From Antennarius striatus (lineage: Eukaryota; Chordata; Actinopteri; Lophiiformes; Antennariidae): a stretch of DNA of 64,000 nt. Below, piece after piece: positions 1-10,529 of this stretch (positions are counted from its first letter, which is position 1; each line of letters starts with the position of its first letter). The stretch is from positions 16,109,327 to 16,173,326 of the forward strand of contig NC_090791.1 in the NCBI RefSeq assembly GCF_040054535.1, in the 5' to 3' direction. Below the pieces are notes generated by a model. The model was given only the letters and a program-made list of their open reading frames with translations, was not told the DNA's origin and did not search any database. The position numbers were made by a program, and so were the translations under genes.

Positions 1-168
1 ATGTGTTGCTCCTCTACTCTGTTTTTTCTGCCAAACGAGGTGATTTTGTGGGTTGATCATTGAAAACAGTACTGGTACTTGTAGATGTGCTGAATAAATA
101 CGTTCGTTCAATTTATTTTCTTTCAATGTTCAGGGGTCGTGTTAGGAGAATGTTTTGCTTGTTGCAAA

Positions 169-819
169 CTACCGCATTTCTTCACTGACTAGTTGCCTTC
201 CATTGTCAGAGAAGAGTTCATCAGGCACACCATGTCTAGCAAAAACAGATTTCAAAGCAGTTATGATGTGCTTGCTTGTTGTATCGCATAGTTTTATGAT
301 TTCAGGGTACTTGGAAAAGTAGTCCACACAGAGAATATATTCAGCATTATTGAAATGGAATAAATCCATTCCCACCTTTGACCAAGCTCTCTCTGGGACT
401 GGATGGGATATCAAGGGCTCTCTTGGATTTTGATTTCTGTGTTTGTTGCACACTGCACATTTCTGTATCAAATCCTCAATCTCTTTGGTCATCCCTGGCC
501 AGAACAGGATATCTCTGGCCCTTTCCTTACTTTTCACAATTCCCATGTGAGATTCATGAATTTTCTCCAACAGCTCTTGTCTCATCTTTGCTGGCACAAT
601 CAGTTTTGAATTCTTGAACACAAGTCCATCAGAGTATGCAAACTCCTCCCTGAATGTCCAGTACTGTTGTAGTTCCTCTGGAACTTGTCTCTGTGACTCA
701 GGCCATCCATTCTGAATTGCAGCTATAAGCAGTCTCAGCGTCTCATCCTGTCGTGTGGCCTCTTTGAACTGATCCAGCTTCTCTTTCAACACTGGTAGCT
801 GTTGGGCTATGTAGCTCAC
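169..819 (-). pseudogene. gypsy integrase, C-terminally truncated
   Basis: The open stretch of 216 codons contains the zinc-binding HHCC module (HESHMGIV ... CAVCNKH, about residues 88-126) and two catalytic aspartates (VGMDLF and FSDNG). It meets a stop shortly after SDNG, before the third catalytic acidic residue expected about 35 residues later. Sequence from about 130 to 1 has no further recognisable integrase. It is a truncated, inactive copy. Confidence 0.85.
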
Positions 820-820
820 C

Positions 821-1500
821 TCAAACTCCTTCTCCTGGGAGATCTGGGAGATCTTTCAAACTGGCTCTGCTTAATGCATCTGCAATGTGCATTTCTTTAC
901 CAGGTTTGTAAGTCACTTGTAGGCTGTATTTTGAAGCCTCATTAACATCCTCTGCAGCCTGGCTGGTGCCTTGTGAAGACTTTTTAAAGATTGTCTCTAA
1001 GGGTTTGTGATCCGATTCAACCTGCACAGATCTCCCATACAGGTATTGGTGAAATCTTTCACAGCCAAAAACAATAGCAAGCAGCTCCTTTTCAATTTGG
1101 GCATATCATTTTTCACAATCTGTTAGTGACCTGGAGCCATATGCTATTGGATGTCCTTCTTGTAAGATTACTGCTCCCAGACCACTTGTGCTCGCATCGA
1201 CCGAGAGTGTGACAGGCTTTTCAACGTCATAATATGTCAGTACTGGTGTGTTACTCACAAGTTCCTTGAGTCTTGAGAAGCTTTTTTTTGTTCGTGTTCC
1301 CAGTGCCAGATAGTTTCTCTTTCCAGTAGCTTCCTGAGTGGTGCAGACTCTTCTGAGAGATTTGGGATGAATTTGGCGACATATTGCACCATTCCCAAGA
1401 ACCTCTGCAGTTCTGTTTTGTCCTGTGGCTCTGGTATTCCTTGTATGGCTCTCAATTTTTCCATGTCTGGTTTCAGTCCATCTTTGCTCAATACATGTCC
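821..1500 (-). pseudogene. gypsy RT connection and RNase H, frameshifted
   Basis: The connection region (LSKDGLKPDMEKLRAIQGIP-like) and the start of RNase H (VTLSVDASTSGLGAVILQEG) lie at about 1106-1490. They are spread over two overlapping frames, so a frameshift lies near 1255-1300. The RNase H C-terminal part (ESDHKPLETIFKK ... HIADALSRA) is at 821-1027, after another break. Confidence 0.75.
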
Positions 1501-1512
1501 GATGTAGCTGAT

Positions 1513-2178
1513 TTAATTGAGTCCAATTTTGCATTTGTCCCTGTTGAGTTTCATGTTGATGCTTCTCAGTCTGTCCAGCAGCTTCCTCAATCTGTCGTCA
1601 TGTGACTCTTGGTCTTCACCCCACACCAGAATATCATCAACGACATTCACCACTCCTTCAAGTTCTTCTAGAAGTTGTTCCAAGCACATCTGAAAGACTT
1701 CTGGTGCTGAGGATATGCCAAAAGGAAGTCTCTTAAATCTGTACCTTCCTAGCGGTGAGTTGAAAGTGCAGAGTTTGGAGGTCTTGTCATCCAACTCGAA
1801 TTGCCAGTAGCCATGATTGGCATCCAAAACAGTGAAAACCTTTGCGTTAGGCATTTCTGCTACTACTTCCTCCAATGTCTTGAGAGGATAGTGTTCTCTT
1901 CTTATCGCCTTATTCAAATCTTACGGATCAAGACATATTCTAATTTTGTGTGGTTTCACCACGGTCACCATGCTGCTCACCCAATCTGTGGGCTCTGTTT
2001 GTCTCTCTATGACATCAAGGCTTTCCATTCGTTTCAGTTCTTTCTCAATGTCTTTTTTTAAAGTGACTGGAACTTTCCTTGGCGGATGTATCACTGATGA
2101 AACTTCAGGATCTACTTGAATATGGTGACTTCCAGGCACACAGCCTAGTCCTGTGAATAAATCTTCGTATTCACACAA
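1513..2178 (-). pseudogene. gypsy reverse transcriptase
   Basis: The N-terminal part (1921-2178) ends at ...RICLDP and is followed by a stop codon at 1918-1920. The fingers and palm then continue (FTVLDANHGYWQFELDD, LPFGISSAPEVFQ) to the catalytic VVDDILVWGE at about 1635. The usual Y/F-x-D-D is V-V-D-D here. The in-frame stop inside the fingers makes it a pseudogene. Confidence 0.85.
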
Positions 2179-2187
2179 GATGTCTGT

Positions 2188-2650
2188 CTATGTTTTTCTT
2201 GACACTTCATAGATCCTTTTCACCATCCCCAGCTCAACACTAGACTCGCCTCCCAGTATTGCTCTTACTCCTTGCTTTATCACTTTAAATATTATCTCAT
2301 ACTGCCTGTCTTTGTATGAGCATTTAATGGTCTTCTGCCCCAGTGGCTTCTCTTTCTGTCCGAAAACGCCCAGTAGCGTGAAGCTTGACTTTTGCAGTTT
2401 GTCATCACTCAGTTTCAGCTTTTCTAATTCACTCTTGGACATGATGTTACAGTCAGCACCTATATCTATCATCACAGTTATTTGCTGGTCGTTGACATTT
2501 ACAGTCTCTTTCCAGACATCCCTGCCACTTTTTACAGCCACTTTGTTCACATGCTTGTCTTTTTCTTTAACATGTACTATCCCAATGAACATGTCATTTT
2601 CGTCATTACTTGCCATGTCACATTCTACACCTTGTATTTTCCGGCGGTTA
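2188..2650 (-). pseudogene. gypsy aspartic protease region
   Basis: Within the 219-codon open stretch at 2188-2847 the protease active-site motif appears as VMIDIGADCNIMS (about 2430-2470). The usual D-S/T-G-A is changed to D-I-G-A, so the catalytic triplet is altered. The flap and C-terminal part follow (RAILGGESSVELGMV). It lies between the gag zinc-knuckle region and RT, as expected for Ty3/gypsy. Confidence 0.75.
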
Positions 2651-2666
2651 TTAGTCTGTCCGCGAC

Positions 2667-3390
2667 TCATGCACATTTTGACGTAGTGATTTTTACTGTG
2701 AAATTTGTTGCAGGTTTGACCATATACTGGGCATTGTCTTGATTCATGTTTATACCCGCATCTTCCGCATCCTGCATGTGATCTTTCCTTCTTTGTTTGA
2801 GTTTGTGGCCTGTCCTTCTTTTGCCTGTGTATTGTTTGAACTTGCACCTCATTCTCTTCATGTAGCTTTTTAAGCTGGCTTCGGCTAACTTCTGCTGCGC
2901 GGCAAATATCAACAGCTCTTTGTAGCGTTAGCTCGGGCTATCTCAGCAATCTGCCTCGGATCTGATCATTTGTAACACCACAGACGACTCTGTCTGTGAT
3001 GTGTGACTCTGTTAGGTCTCCAAATTCACTGTCTCTTGCTTTATTTTTAAGATCTGTGACGTAAGCATCAATGGATTCAGCATTGCCTTGCACTCTGGTA
3101 TTAAACAAATGTCTCTGGTATGTCACATTTTTTCACGGTTCACAGTATATTCTGAACAGCTCTTTTAAGCCTTCCAGTCCATCGACATCTTCATTGAACT
3201 CAAAAGTATTGAATACCTTGAGGGCATCGTCTCCTCCGACGTGAAGAAATGTGGCGCACTGTACTTTTTCCGACTTCTCGGAGATTCCGCTTGCAATGAG
3301 GTAAATCTCGAACTTTTGTATCCATACTCTCCAACTTTCTGCAAGATTGCCGTCTAAATTTAATGTCCCCGGAGGTCTTTGGTGGTCCAT
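2667..3390 (-). pseudogene. gypsy gag fragment
   Basis: The open stretch at 3133-3390 begins [15 protein letters not shown], just inside the LTR and primer-binding region, and reads as a gypsy-type capsid domain ([12 protein letters not shown]). After a stop and frame change the protein continues at 2938-3126 and 2667-2912. A nucleocapsid-like cysteine region lies further on, at about 2660-2770: one CxxC..H..C knuckle is visible, but the second has Phe where a Cys is expected. It is non-functional because of the interruptions. Confidence 0.8.
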
Positions 3391-3422
3391 CTTTCCGTCT
3401 TTTTAGACAATTTCTGACACCA

Positions 3423-3566
3423 TGTTATATATCAGACCGTGAGGCAGCGTGAGTTACAACATAATAATGTTTTTATTTAACTCCCCTCGGTACCTGTCAA
3501 CCATAATGCTCTTAGTGTTACAGCCTCACCTACTGGTGGCTTCCAGTATAACACACATACATGACA
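3423..3566 (-). repeat. 144-bp LTR of the Ty3/gypsy element
   Basis: On the minus strand the segment starts TGTCATGTATGTG and ends ATATATAACA (TG...CA). It is followed by TGGTGTCAGAAA, a tRNA primer-binding-like sequence next to gag. A copy of the same length and ends lies at 32673-32816 in unit 2. No target-site duplication could be checked because the other LTR is not in the window. Confidence 0.75.
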
Positions 3567-3826
3567 GGGGGGGTGCTGAAATGGTGGTTCGGTGTTGCTC
3601 ATGTTAGAGGAAATAAATTTATTGAAGAAACATAAATGTTTTGTTTATTGTTACATTTAACAATAAACACTAAGCTGTAAATGCCCCAGTCTAAGACAAC
3701 GTAATTGAGAAACAGTTTTTTTTTGTTTGTTTAGGTTTGTTGTTTGTTAATTTTTGTATATGACTTCTGACGTATTGTATAGTAAATGATAGAAAATACT
3801 ATTGTGTTAGTAGGTTTATTTTAGTT

Positions 3827-5086
3827 ACTTTATTTTCCGCACTATAAGGCGCACCTAAAAGCCTAAAATTTTCTCATAAACCCGTAGTGCGCCTTATAAT
3901 CCGGTGCGTCTTATATATGAATTAATACTCATATTAATATTGGTTAAAAACATGATGGCTGAAAAAAAGCCGGCAGTCTGGCCGCCAGTCATACCGCACT
4001 CCGCCACCAGAGGAGCTCCCTCACAAGGCACTCAGGCCCACGCCCCCTAACAACGGTAGTCAAGGAGTGTCACCGAAGTCCTGGCTCTGACTGAGCTGCT
4101 CTCAGACGGTAGAGCAGACTGTAGGAGCACCGGTGATTACGTAGCAAAACATAAGGAACTTTCAACAATTCTATTAATAAAGTTTGACTGACTGACTGAT
4201 CTCAGTATTTCCTAACTATTTGGCGTCGGAAATAACCCACTTTAAACTTAATTGGTATTAAAAATGCCATTGTGCTGGAGTCTAGTGACGGTCCATTCTA
4301 TTAGTCTGTGGAAACACACGGAGAAACTGGCATAAAGGTGAATGAAAGATCCTCAAAGCTGAACTTCCAGCCTTTTCTGAAATTTCAAGAGCAGAGTCAC
4401 TGCTAGATGAAGGTGTCTACTGTACTGCATTTGATTTACAAATGTAGTTGATAGCTCTGGGGGGGTGGCGGAGGGGCGCATTCAGGTATTCTGTCTGCAG
4501 CGACGTGCTGTGAGATTCACGGCGGTGAGACACCGATGTTAAAGTCAGTTCTAGGAGTAAAACAGCGTCATATTTGCCAGTAAATTAGCAGCCTGACATT
4601 AAAAACTAGTTAAAAAATTGTTTAGGACACACATCAGCAAATAGCAGCACCTCACTTCCGACTGGACTACCGATTGATCGAAACAATATTTAATTAATAA
4701 ACGAAGAGGAACGTCGGAGCTTAAATATCTGCTGCGAACTTCAAATCAGGAAAAGATCCGCTCTGTTCACACTGACTGCACTCGTAATGCATTTAACCAG
4801 TTTTTAATGTCAGGTTTTTTAATATTGACTTTTTTCTAAGATGGCAAAGTGATCAAGTGATCAGGTTTCCTTGATGAGGCTCAGAATGGCTTATTGACAT
4901 AACAATAAAGGCCATTCAAAGGTAGTCAGGAAGTCATGAATGCAATCATGACTGTCTGAGCAGCGCGGCTCTATCTAGTGGACGGATTGCGCAACCTCAG
5001 TCGCTGCGGTTTATCAAATAAATGTTATTTATTTTTATTGTGTGCGCCTTGTAATCCAGTGCGCTTTATAGTGTGGAAAATACTGT
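3827..5086. mobile_element. Non-autonomous DNA transposon, hAT-like (8-bp TSD)
   Basis: This 1260-bp element has inverted ends (ACTGTATTTTCCGCAC in the unit 2 copy; TTTATTTTCC here; ending GTGTGGAAAATACTGT) and interior GCGCCTTATAATCC motifs near both ends. It is flanked by TTTTAGTT at 3819-3826 and again at 5087-5094. A reverse-complement copy of the host sequence at 7005-7190 has a single TTTTAGTT and no element, which is an empty site. The 8-bp duplication fits hAT. There is no transposase ORF. Confidence 0.8.
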
Positions 5087-5475
5087 TTTTAGTTGCTGGT
5101 CTAAATAATCAGAAAAAACATTGACATTTTTAAAAACAGTAAATTCATTAAGAGTTGTGATACGTTTTCATAAACATTTGTAACTGTTCAATGGAAAAGT
5201 TAGTTCATGCTGCTATGGATTACATCTGATACATCGGTAATCTAATTTAAACCATGTTCTCCTGCAGAAGGGAAAGTGTAGCATATGTCTTCAGATTGAC
5301 ACAGTTTCTGTTTAACTTCAGCTTTTTTCAGACGCACTGTTTGATTTGTTATTTTTATGTTTTATCCAACTATTCAACATGAAGAAGTCAGTGATAGATG
5401 TTCATCTTTACATGCCAAGACCTCATGAGTGATGCACATGGAATGTGTGATGATATAAAAAATTTTCCAGCTCAC

Positions 5476-5659
5476 CTCCTCCATTTTTAAAGCACAGGTA
5501 AGGGAATCTCCACACGTTGCCAAGACCCACCACGTTGCCTGCAGATGTTAGAATATATTCCCTTTTCCTCTTCCACTGCTCCCTTTTTGCAATGATGTTC
5601 TCCATCACTGCGCTACCTCCGAAGTCCTTTGTCAGTTCTACAACTGAATACACATCAGC
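5476..5659 (-). CDS. Gene 1: TM1-encoding exon of an SLC6 transporter (rest of gene outside window)
   Basis: The minus-strand exon runs from an acceptor CTCTAG (after 5659) to a donor GTGAGC (before 5476). It encodes 61 residues plus one base, ending [31 protein letters not shown] is the invariant TM1 Na+-binding segment of the SLC6 family. It differs from the homologous exon at 35079-35262 at several residues ([10 protein letters not shown] versus [10 protein letters not shown]). Its downstream exons must lie at coordinates below 1, past the gypsy element. An in-frame Met (VMENII) could be the start; no separate 5' exon was recognised. The exon is intact. Confidence 0.85.
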
Positions 5660-5976
5660 CTAGAGCAAGACTGAAATTTACACATAATTTACTCTTTGAC
5701 CCAAGGCAGTCATATTCACATATGTCTTTGTTGACATGGTAATGAAGACAGGGGGTGGGGTGAGGAAGTATGTTATTAATAAAGAACAATAAACAAGTTA
5801 TCCTGAGCAGGAAGTATCAAAATACAGGTAGTCTTATAAATATTTCTGACTTAATGCAGGTTAAGAAATGTCACACAATACATGCATTTCATTTTTCATT
5901 ACATGCAAATCATTTTGGATTATTTTCAGTATGAGATTTTAAGGGTGATGAGCATTGTAGAATGCGATAGACAGAT

Positions 5977-5982
5977 AGAGTT

Positions 5983-6013
<31 letters not shown>

Positions 6014-6053
6014 TTTACAGCCATTCATTCATTCATTCATTCATTCATTCATT
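5977..6053. repeat. (TG)n and (ATTC)n microsatellites
   Basis: An interrupted TG run at about 5980-6013 is followed by about eight CATT/ATTC tetranucleotides (6022-6053), abutting a SINE fragment. Confidence 0.9.
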
Positions 6054-6390
6054 CGTCTTACGAACCGCTTTATCTGCCGTAGCGGATCACGGGAAGTTGG
6101 AACCTATCCCACCTAGCTTAGGGCATGAGGCTGGGCAAACTCCAGGAATGACGCCAGTGCGCCGCAGAGCCACACAAAGACAGACAACCATGCACACTCA
6201 CACACTACAGCCAATTTGGAACGGCCAATTAACCTGGAGCACATGTTTTACATGTTTTTAGGGGTGGGAGGAAGCCAGAGAGAAACCATGCAGATATGGG
6301 AAGAACATGCAAACTCTCCACAGAGCGGGAACCGCCTTGCTGTGCGGCAAGAGCATCCCGACTGGGCCACAGTGCCGCCAATTTACAGCC
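6054..6390 (-). mobile_element. tRNA-like SINE family, antisense copy
   Basis: This is the reverse complement of the repeat seen on the plus strand at 13939-14262. It shares the blocks GCGCCGCAGAGCCACACA and GAGCGGGAACCGCC and the tail CGCTTTATCTGCCGTAGCGG. It is present in unit 1 but not at the corresponding point of unit 2. Confidence 0.7.
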
Positions 6391-6837
6391 AGTTGACACA
6401 CAATGATAGAGTACATATATTTAATACATCTAATACATTAATTAGATGTATTAATAATACATAATAATCTAATACACTATTTTATAAATCCTATCGTTAA
6501 TCCATCAATTGCTATGCTAAAAACAAAAGTACTACTCCCTAAAACCAGAAACAATTACACAGTGGTGGGCAGTCAGGGCGAGCAAGGTCTTCTCTGGTGG
6601 CCTAACCAGAAATCATGATATTTATGATAAAAGTTAATGATATTTTAATCAATTTTAAAATGTCATATTAGTATATATAAACACTAGGATTAGAATAAAA
6701 TATGACATGGGCCAACACTAGGTCAGTGTTCTATTTTTACTTTAGAGAGGTTTTATCCAATCAGAATTCAGGTAACTTGTGTTACCGGTTTAAATGAAAT
6801 GTCTCCAGGGTCTTCAGAATCAACAATGCAGGCACAG

Positions 6838-6990
6838 ACTGAATAGATGGATGGATGGATAGATACTCTAATAATCCCGGAGGAAATTGTACATAACAGA
6901 CACATGCAGCATTAACAGGACTTATATACTAAACTATAACTAAAATATAAACAGCATAAAATTAAAATATAAACAGTATAAAATTGAATT
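6838..6990 (-). mobile_element. Rex1-like LINE 3' tail
   Basis: The segment holds GATGGATGGATAGATACTC, then TAATCCCGGAGGAAATTG. This is the reverse of a common teleost LINE 3' terminus ending in tetranucleotide repeats. Unit 2 keeps the same tail at 36213 and also part of the coding region (36305-36724). Confidence 0.6.
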
Positions 6991-7004
6991 AAAATATAAA
7001 TAGT

Positions 7005-7190
7005 AAAATTAAATTGATGATCACAACTCTTTTTTTGCCACACGGATCATTTAGACCAGCAACTAAAATAAACCTACTAACACAATAGTATTTGTCACTA
7101 TTTGATATACAATGACTCTGAAGCCACATACCAAAGTTCAAAAACAAACAAGCAAACAATAAACAAAACAAACAAAACGCTTGTAAACTA
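7005..7190. repeat. Inverted copy of the sequence flanking the hAT-like element
   Basis: The reverse complement matches 3740-3826 joined to 5087-5165, including the core AATACTATTGTGTTAGTAGG. It contains one TTTTAGTT (complement at 7061-7068) and no transposon. Together with the left arm it brackets the gene 1 TM1 exon. A longer counterpart in unit 2 lies at 38400-38720. Confidence 0.75.
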
Positions 7191-7914
7191 TTTCTTGTTC
7201 GGATAAAACTGGCCTGTTTGAAGTTAGTGTTTATCTTTGGGCAGGAAATCAGCTTAACTCTGACAAAAGTTTGTTATCGCCATGTGCATTACAAATTAAA
7301 TCAAAGGATGCATGCATCATAAAGTGATTATAACTTAATGCATGAATTAGTCAAGACTGCTCTAAATAGATTGCATGAACTGGTCCCAGAGAAGTGTTGT
7401 CAACATTTTAGGATATGTGTGGAAAAAGTGTTAACTATTCACACCTGGACTTTTACATGGACTTTTTAAGTTATTTCAATTGTTAGGGTATGTTTTCTGA
7501 TGCTGCCAGCTTAGTTTGTTCAATTTGATCATTGTAAAACAGTTTAAAAACACTTTGTCCAGTCTCTTGGCCTTATACTGTACATTACTAAGTATGGAGT
7601 TACAACTGCCATCGAGGCTGCGGGATTGGCTAGTGTGTATGTATATGTACTCCTTATGTGTGGAATGGGGTTTGGATTGTTGTCACAGTGCCTATGATAA
7701 CCCTAGATTGTGACCTGGTATAGTACAAGGTCCTTGTTAGTGTAAAACCTGCATCATCAGTTGATAAAATCAACATAATTTTGTGTAATTACTTGACTTA
7801 TAATTACGTATAATGTAGTTACTGAATTAGTGTCCTATTTGGTCAACTCACCACCTGCAGTCACTTTTTTCCCTTCAGGACAAAGCAGCCTTATGAAAGT
7901 GTTGGTTCCTTTCC
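7191..7914. other. Unassigned sequence 5' of the gene 1 TM1 exon
   Basis: AT-rich DNA repeated almost unchanged at about 38721-39440 in unit 2. No exon, RNA gene or recognisable repeat was seen. It could include promoter or 5' UTR of gene 1, but nothing in it proves that. Confidence 0.4.
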
Positions 7915-8590
7915 TGAAGTGGTAGAGCGGGCGGTAGAGCGGGTCATCCAGTGTTCCTAAGATTGGCGGTTCGATTACCCACTAAAATACGCACAAATGT
8001 GTCTTAAACTGTACCTTGTTTTTCACGTGGTTGGGCACTTTGTCCAAGTTAGTGGCTTTGTCTGCTTCTTATTTTAACGTTTCTCAGTCGTAAAAGAAAG
8101 AATCTCTTGCAGTTTCACCGTTTATTCTTTTATTTGCATAAACCCCGACAGCAGGTCAGTCATTTTCTAACCCGCTTAATCCGCTAACGCAGGTCGCGGG
8201 GGAGCCGGTGCCTATCCCGACAGTTTCAGGGCGCGAGGCGGGGGACACTCCAGGCACGACGCCAGTGTACTGCGGAGCACCCCGACAGTCATTCCATCTT
8301 AAAAAACCACATTTCTTTTTTACTTTGGCTTTGTGAGTAGATGTGTCGCTGCCAGTTCGAGTCACCGGGATAGGGGTTAGCATTGCGTTGCACAGCTAAC
8401 CTGCACGGGGCGTATAGCAGTGCGCACACGCAGCACTGTCAATGCTATGATTGGCTGCATAGCATCAGTGAACCTCATCGTATTATTGGCTAGACACCTG
8501 TCACTCACTGAGTTACCATGTAAAATGGCAGAGAAAACAATTTTATTGGTCCAATTAAAGGGACAGTAAACTCATTTTTAAGTAACATAT
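7915..8590. mobile_element. Composite SINE-type insertion specific to unit 1
   Basis: Relative to unit 2 (join at about 39440) this block is extra. It includes a tRNA-like head at about 7920-7985 (GGTAGAGCGGGTC, B-box-like GGTTCGATTACCC) and an antisense SINE tail at 8155-8290 (GCGAGGCGGGGGACACTCC). Its head looks like a tRNA but lacks a foldable cloverleaf that I can draw with confidence. Confidence 0.5.
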
Positions 8591-8639
8591 ATTTTGTTTA
8601 TCATTATGAAAAATAGAAGAAAATTTTTTTTTTAGATGT

Positions 8640-8995
8640 CTAGCATCATCCCTTTGGTCAGAAAACTTTAAAATTTGCACTGCAGCTTCCGCATCCAGTG
8701 ATCACGTGGGGGTCATATGTCATTGGCGACATACTTCACTTCATTAGTCAGGGCAGCCATTAGAACACAGTGCGGTCACCGAAGCCATAAACCCGATGAA
8801 GAACATGGTTAGGTGAGGTGAACACAACAGGACACAGACACAAAGACAAGGATCTATCCTTCAGAATACCCTCTGGAAAGCCAGGAAGGAAATGGTAAGG
8901 AAAGGGTAAAAATGACCAAAGATCCAAGAATCTGCCTTGAGCACTTTACCTAGGATGATTTCCAAAGATATTTGAAGGTAAGATCATTTTCGGAA
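8640..8995 (+). pseudogene. THAP-domain fragment, frame-broken copy
   Basis: This is homologous to 39480-39896, where a THAP-like zinc-finger frame is open. Here about 10 bases are missing after GGTGAGGTGAAC and 3 bases within the ATCCTTC/TTC stretch, so the frame is lost. It still spells RICLEHF-like sequence in one frame. Confidence 0.6.
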
Positions 8996-9009
8996 AACAA
9001 CATAGTATT

Positions 9010-9250
9010 TATCAGGGATGAGCGAGTACACCACTATCTGTATCTGTATCTGTTCAACCAACTAAATTATCTGTATCCGTATCTGTACTCGGAATGGACG
9101 GGGCTTAAACCGGAAGTGTGTGTGGTTTCATGCGAAATGGGTGGGGCTTAAATCGCTACATTATTTTAAGTCTAAAATTGATATGGATTGATCACAAGTT
9201 ATACGTACCGGATACTCGTATGAAACGAGTATCCGGCTCAACCATAGTAT
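9010..9250. mobile_element. DNA-transposon remnant with internal deletion
   Basis: The left end TATCAGGGATGAGCGAGTAC and the right part TACCGGATACTCGTATGAAA correspond to the ends of a 1.5-kb block in unit 2 (39890-41400). In unit 1 the middle is missing. A short inverted motif (ACTCGTATGAAACGAGT) lies at about 9212-9228. The superfamily is not certain. Confidence 0.5.
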
Positions 9251-9334
9251 TCAGAATTCCCAAGGTTTCGTGGATAATTGATTCATGTCTGCAGCTACTG
9301 GAGATATTGTATAAATGTTTTTATTATCAGATTA

Positions 9335-9729
9335 TCGTGCGATTATGGCACTTGGAAAAGTAAACAATATCAAAAGTGATCAACAGGTTATTTTACTGAG
9401 AAGATCTGTGAAACTGAAATAAAACATACAAAAACAGGATGTCAGGCCCTGATCCTTATACATTTGTAAATGCAAGACATATTAATATAAACTAGAGTTG
9501 TTATTAATTCCGTACAGTCTAACAGTAACGAATGGCAGCTAGCTCAATGCTAACATAATATGGAAAATCCACTTGACGGCTAGCGCTTAATCATTGGTAG
9601 TGTGATTAACTTTTCCATACACACAGTAAACCAAAACGGGACATTATAACTAGTTGGATAACTCCGTCAGAATGTGATTCAGATTAAGCCACCTGAGATG
9701 AGTCGCTAGATGTCCAAACTCTAAACTGA
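9335..9729. other. Unit 1-specific sequence replacing the orphan cassette's last exon
   Basis: Unit 1 and unit 2 agree up to TTATCAGATTATC (9334 and 41491), then diverge completely. In unit 2 the C-terminal exon remnant (41487-41531) follows. Here there is unrelated AT-rich sequence with no recognised gene, leading into a SINE. Confidence 0.6.
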
Positions 9730-9930
9730 AGTCAGTCAGTCAGTCATCTTCAGATTACCACCGCTATATCCGCCACAGCGGGTAACGAGGAGCTGGAGCC
9801 TATCTCGGCAGCATAGGGCGTGAGGCGGGGGACACTCCGGGCACGACGCCAGTGCACCGCGGAGCCACACACAAAGACATACAACCAGGCACACACACAC
9901 TCATTCCTACGGGCAATTTGGAACGGCCTG
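9730..9930 (-). mobile_element. tRNA-like SINE tail, antisense
   Basis: The block CAGTCAGTCATCTTCAG ... GGGGGACACTCCGGGCACG ... GCACCGCGGAGCCACACAC matches the reverse of the SINE at 13939-14262. It ends only about 20 bp from orphan exon E13B. Confidence 0.75.
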
Positions 9931-9948
9931 ATCTGATGGTCTTTTTAC

Positions 9949-10119
9949 CTCCTTGAATGTGCCATTATTGGTCCAGATCTTAACAACAGCCCAGATGGGT
10001 ACTGGAACTACAGTAAAGCAGGCCATGGTCCAGCCCAGACCATAGGCCCAGTCTGGGTATACATTACCATGGGTGGATGTCAGGGGCTGGTAATTCAGCA
10101 ATATACAGATGAAGGAGGC
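9949..10119 (-). CDS. Orphan exon E13B (TM11 end to TM12), unit 1
   Basis: The 171-nt exon is bounded by an acceptor (TTTAAG after 10119) and a donor GTAAAA. It encodes 57 residues including [19 protein letters not shown] and [14 protein letters not shown], parallel to E13 of gene 2 (19323-19493). It lies about 9 kb downstream of the gene 2 stop codon. No E14 counterpart follows, because that place is occupied by unit 1-specific DNA and a SINE. Reading past the donor adds about ten residues, then a stop inside SINE sequence. It is either a pseudo-exon or an alternative 3' exon. Confidence 0.75.
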
Positions 10120-10254
10120 CTTAAAGGAGAAATCAAGTTTTTGTGAGGACAAACAGAAAGTCTGTGATGTCCATTGTCTTCTCTTTAGTAAACTCTTTTA
10201 ATTCATCATTTATCGTAAAACTACCACAATCCAAATTCAGCCTTTAACCCTCCC

Positions 10255-10500
10255 ACTGAGCCTCATTGGTCAAGGGTAGGGTTGCCTCAGAGCAGGAAGA
10301 TCATGGGTTCAAACGCCAGCATTTCCAAGATGGCCTTCCTGTGTAGAGTTTGCATGTTTTCTCTGTGTCTGAATTGGTTATTGCTAGGGTACTGTGGTTT
10401 CCCCCCCAAATCATAAAAGCATGTGTCTAAGGACCTTTAAGTGATGTTGGCCCACAGTGGCAAGCGCACCCATGGTGCAGCAGCCCGACCAACTCTCCAA
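10255..10500 (+). mobile_element. SINE-like repeat
   Basis: A B-box-like GGTTCAAACGCC and the downstream TGTAGAGTTTGCATGTTTTC and CATAAAAGCATGTG blocks resemble the SINE at 13939 in degraded form. The same copy is present in unit 2 at about 41945-42200. Confidence 0.5.
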
Positions 10501-10529
10501 CTTGCCTCATAATTGTGTTGTATGATTGT

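Larger units (their letters stand above)
1..3422 (-). mobile_element. Degenerate Ty3/gypsy retrotransposon internal region (gag-PR-RT-RNaseH-IN)
   Basis: Reading leftwards from the LTR at 3423-3566, the minus strand encodes gag, aspartic protease, reverse transcriptase, RNase H and integrase in Ty3/gypsy order. It lies in the same orientation as the host SLC6 genes, in what should be intron 1 of gene 1. The frame is broken repeatedly: stops separate gag pieces near 3130 and 2915, RT carries an in-frame stop at 1918-1920, and RNase H is split near 1030-1100. Integrase similarity fades at about position 130. The element is therefore dead. Only its LTR and the start of gag recur in unit 2 (32394-32816), so the insertion predates the segmental duplication. 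Confidence 0.9.

Noticed and set aside
5981..6060. CRISPR-like or tandem-array signal
   Set aside because: Simple tetranucleotide and dinucleotide repeats without spacers, in a vertebrate genome.
7918..7990. tRNA-like GGTAGAGCGGG ... GGTTCGATTACCC
   Set aside because: No complete cloverleaf could be drawn and the block is an insertion specific to unit 1; treated as SINE head.
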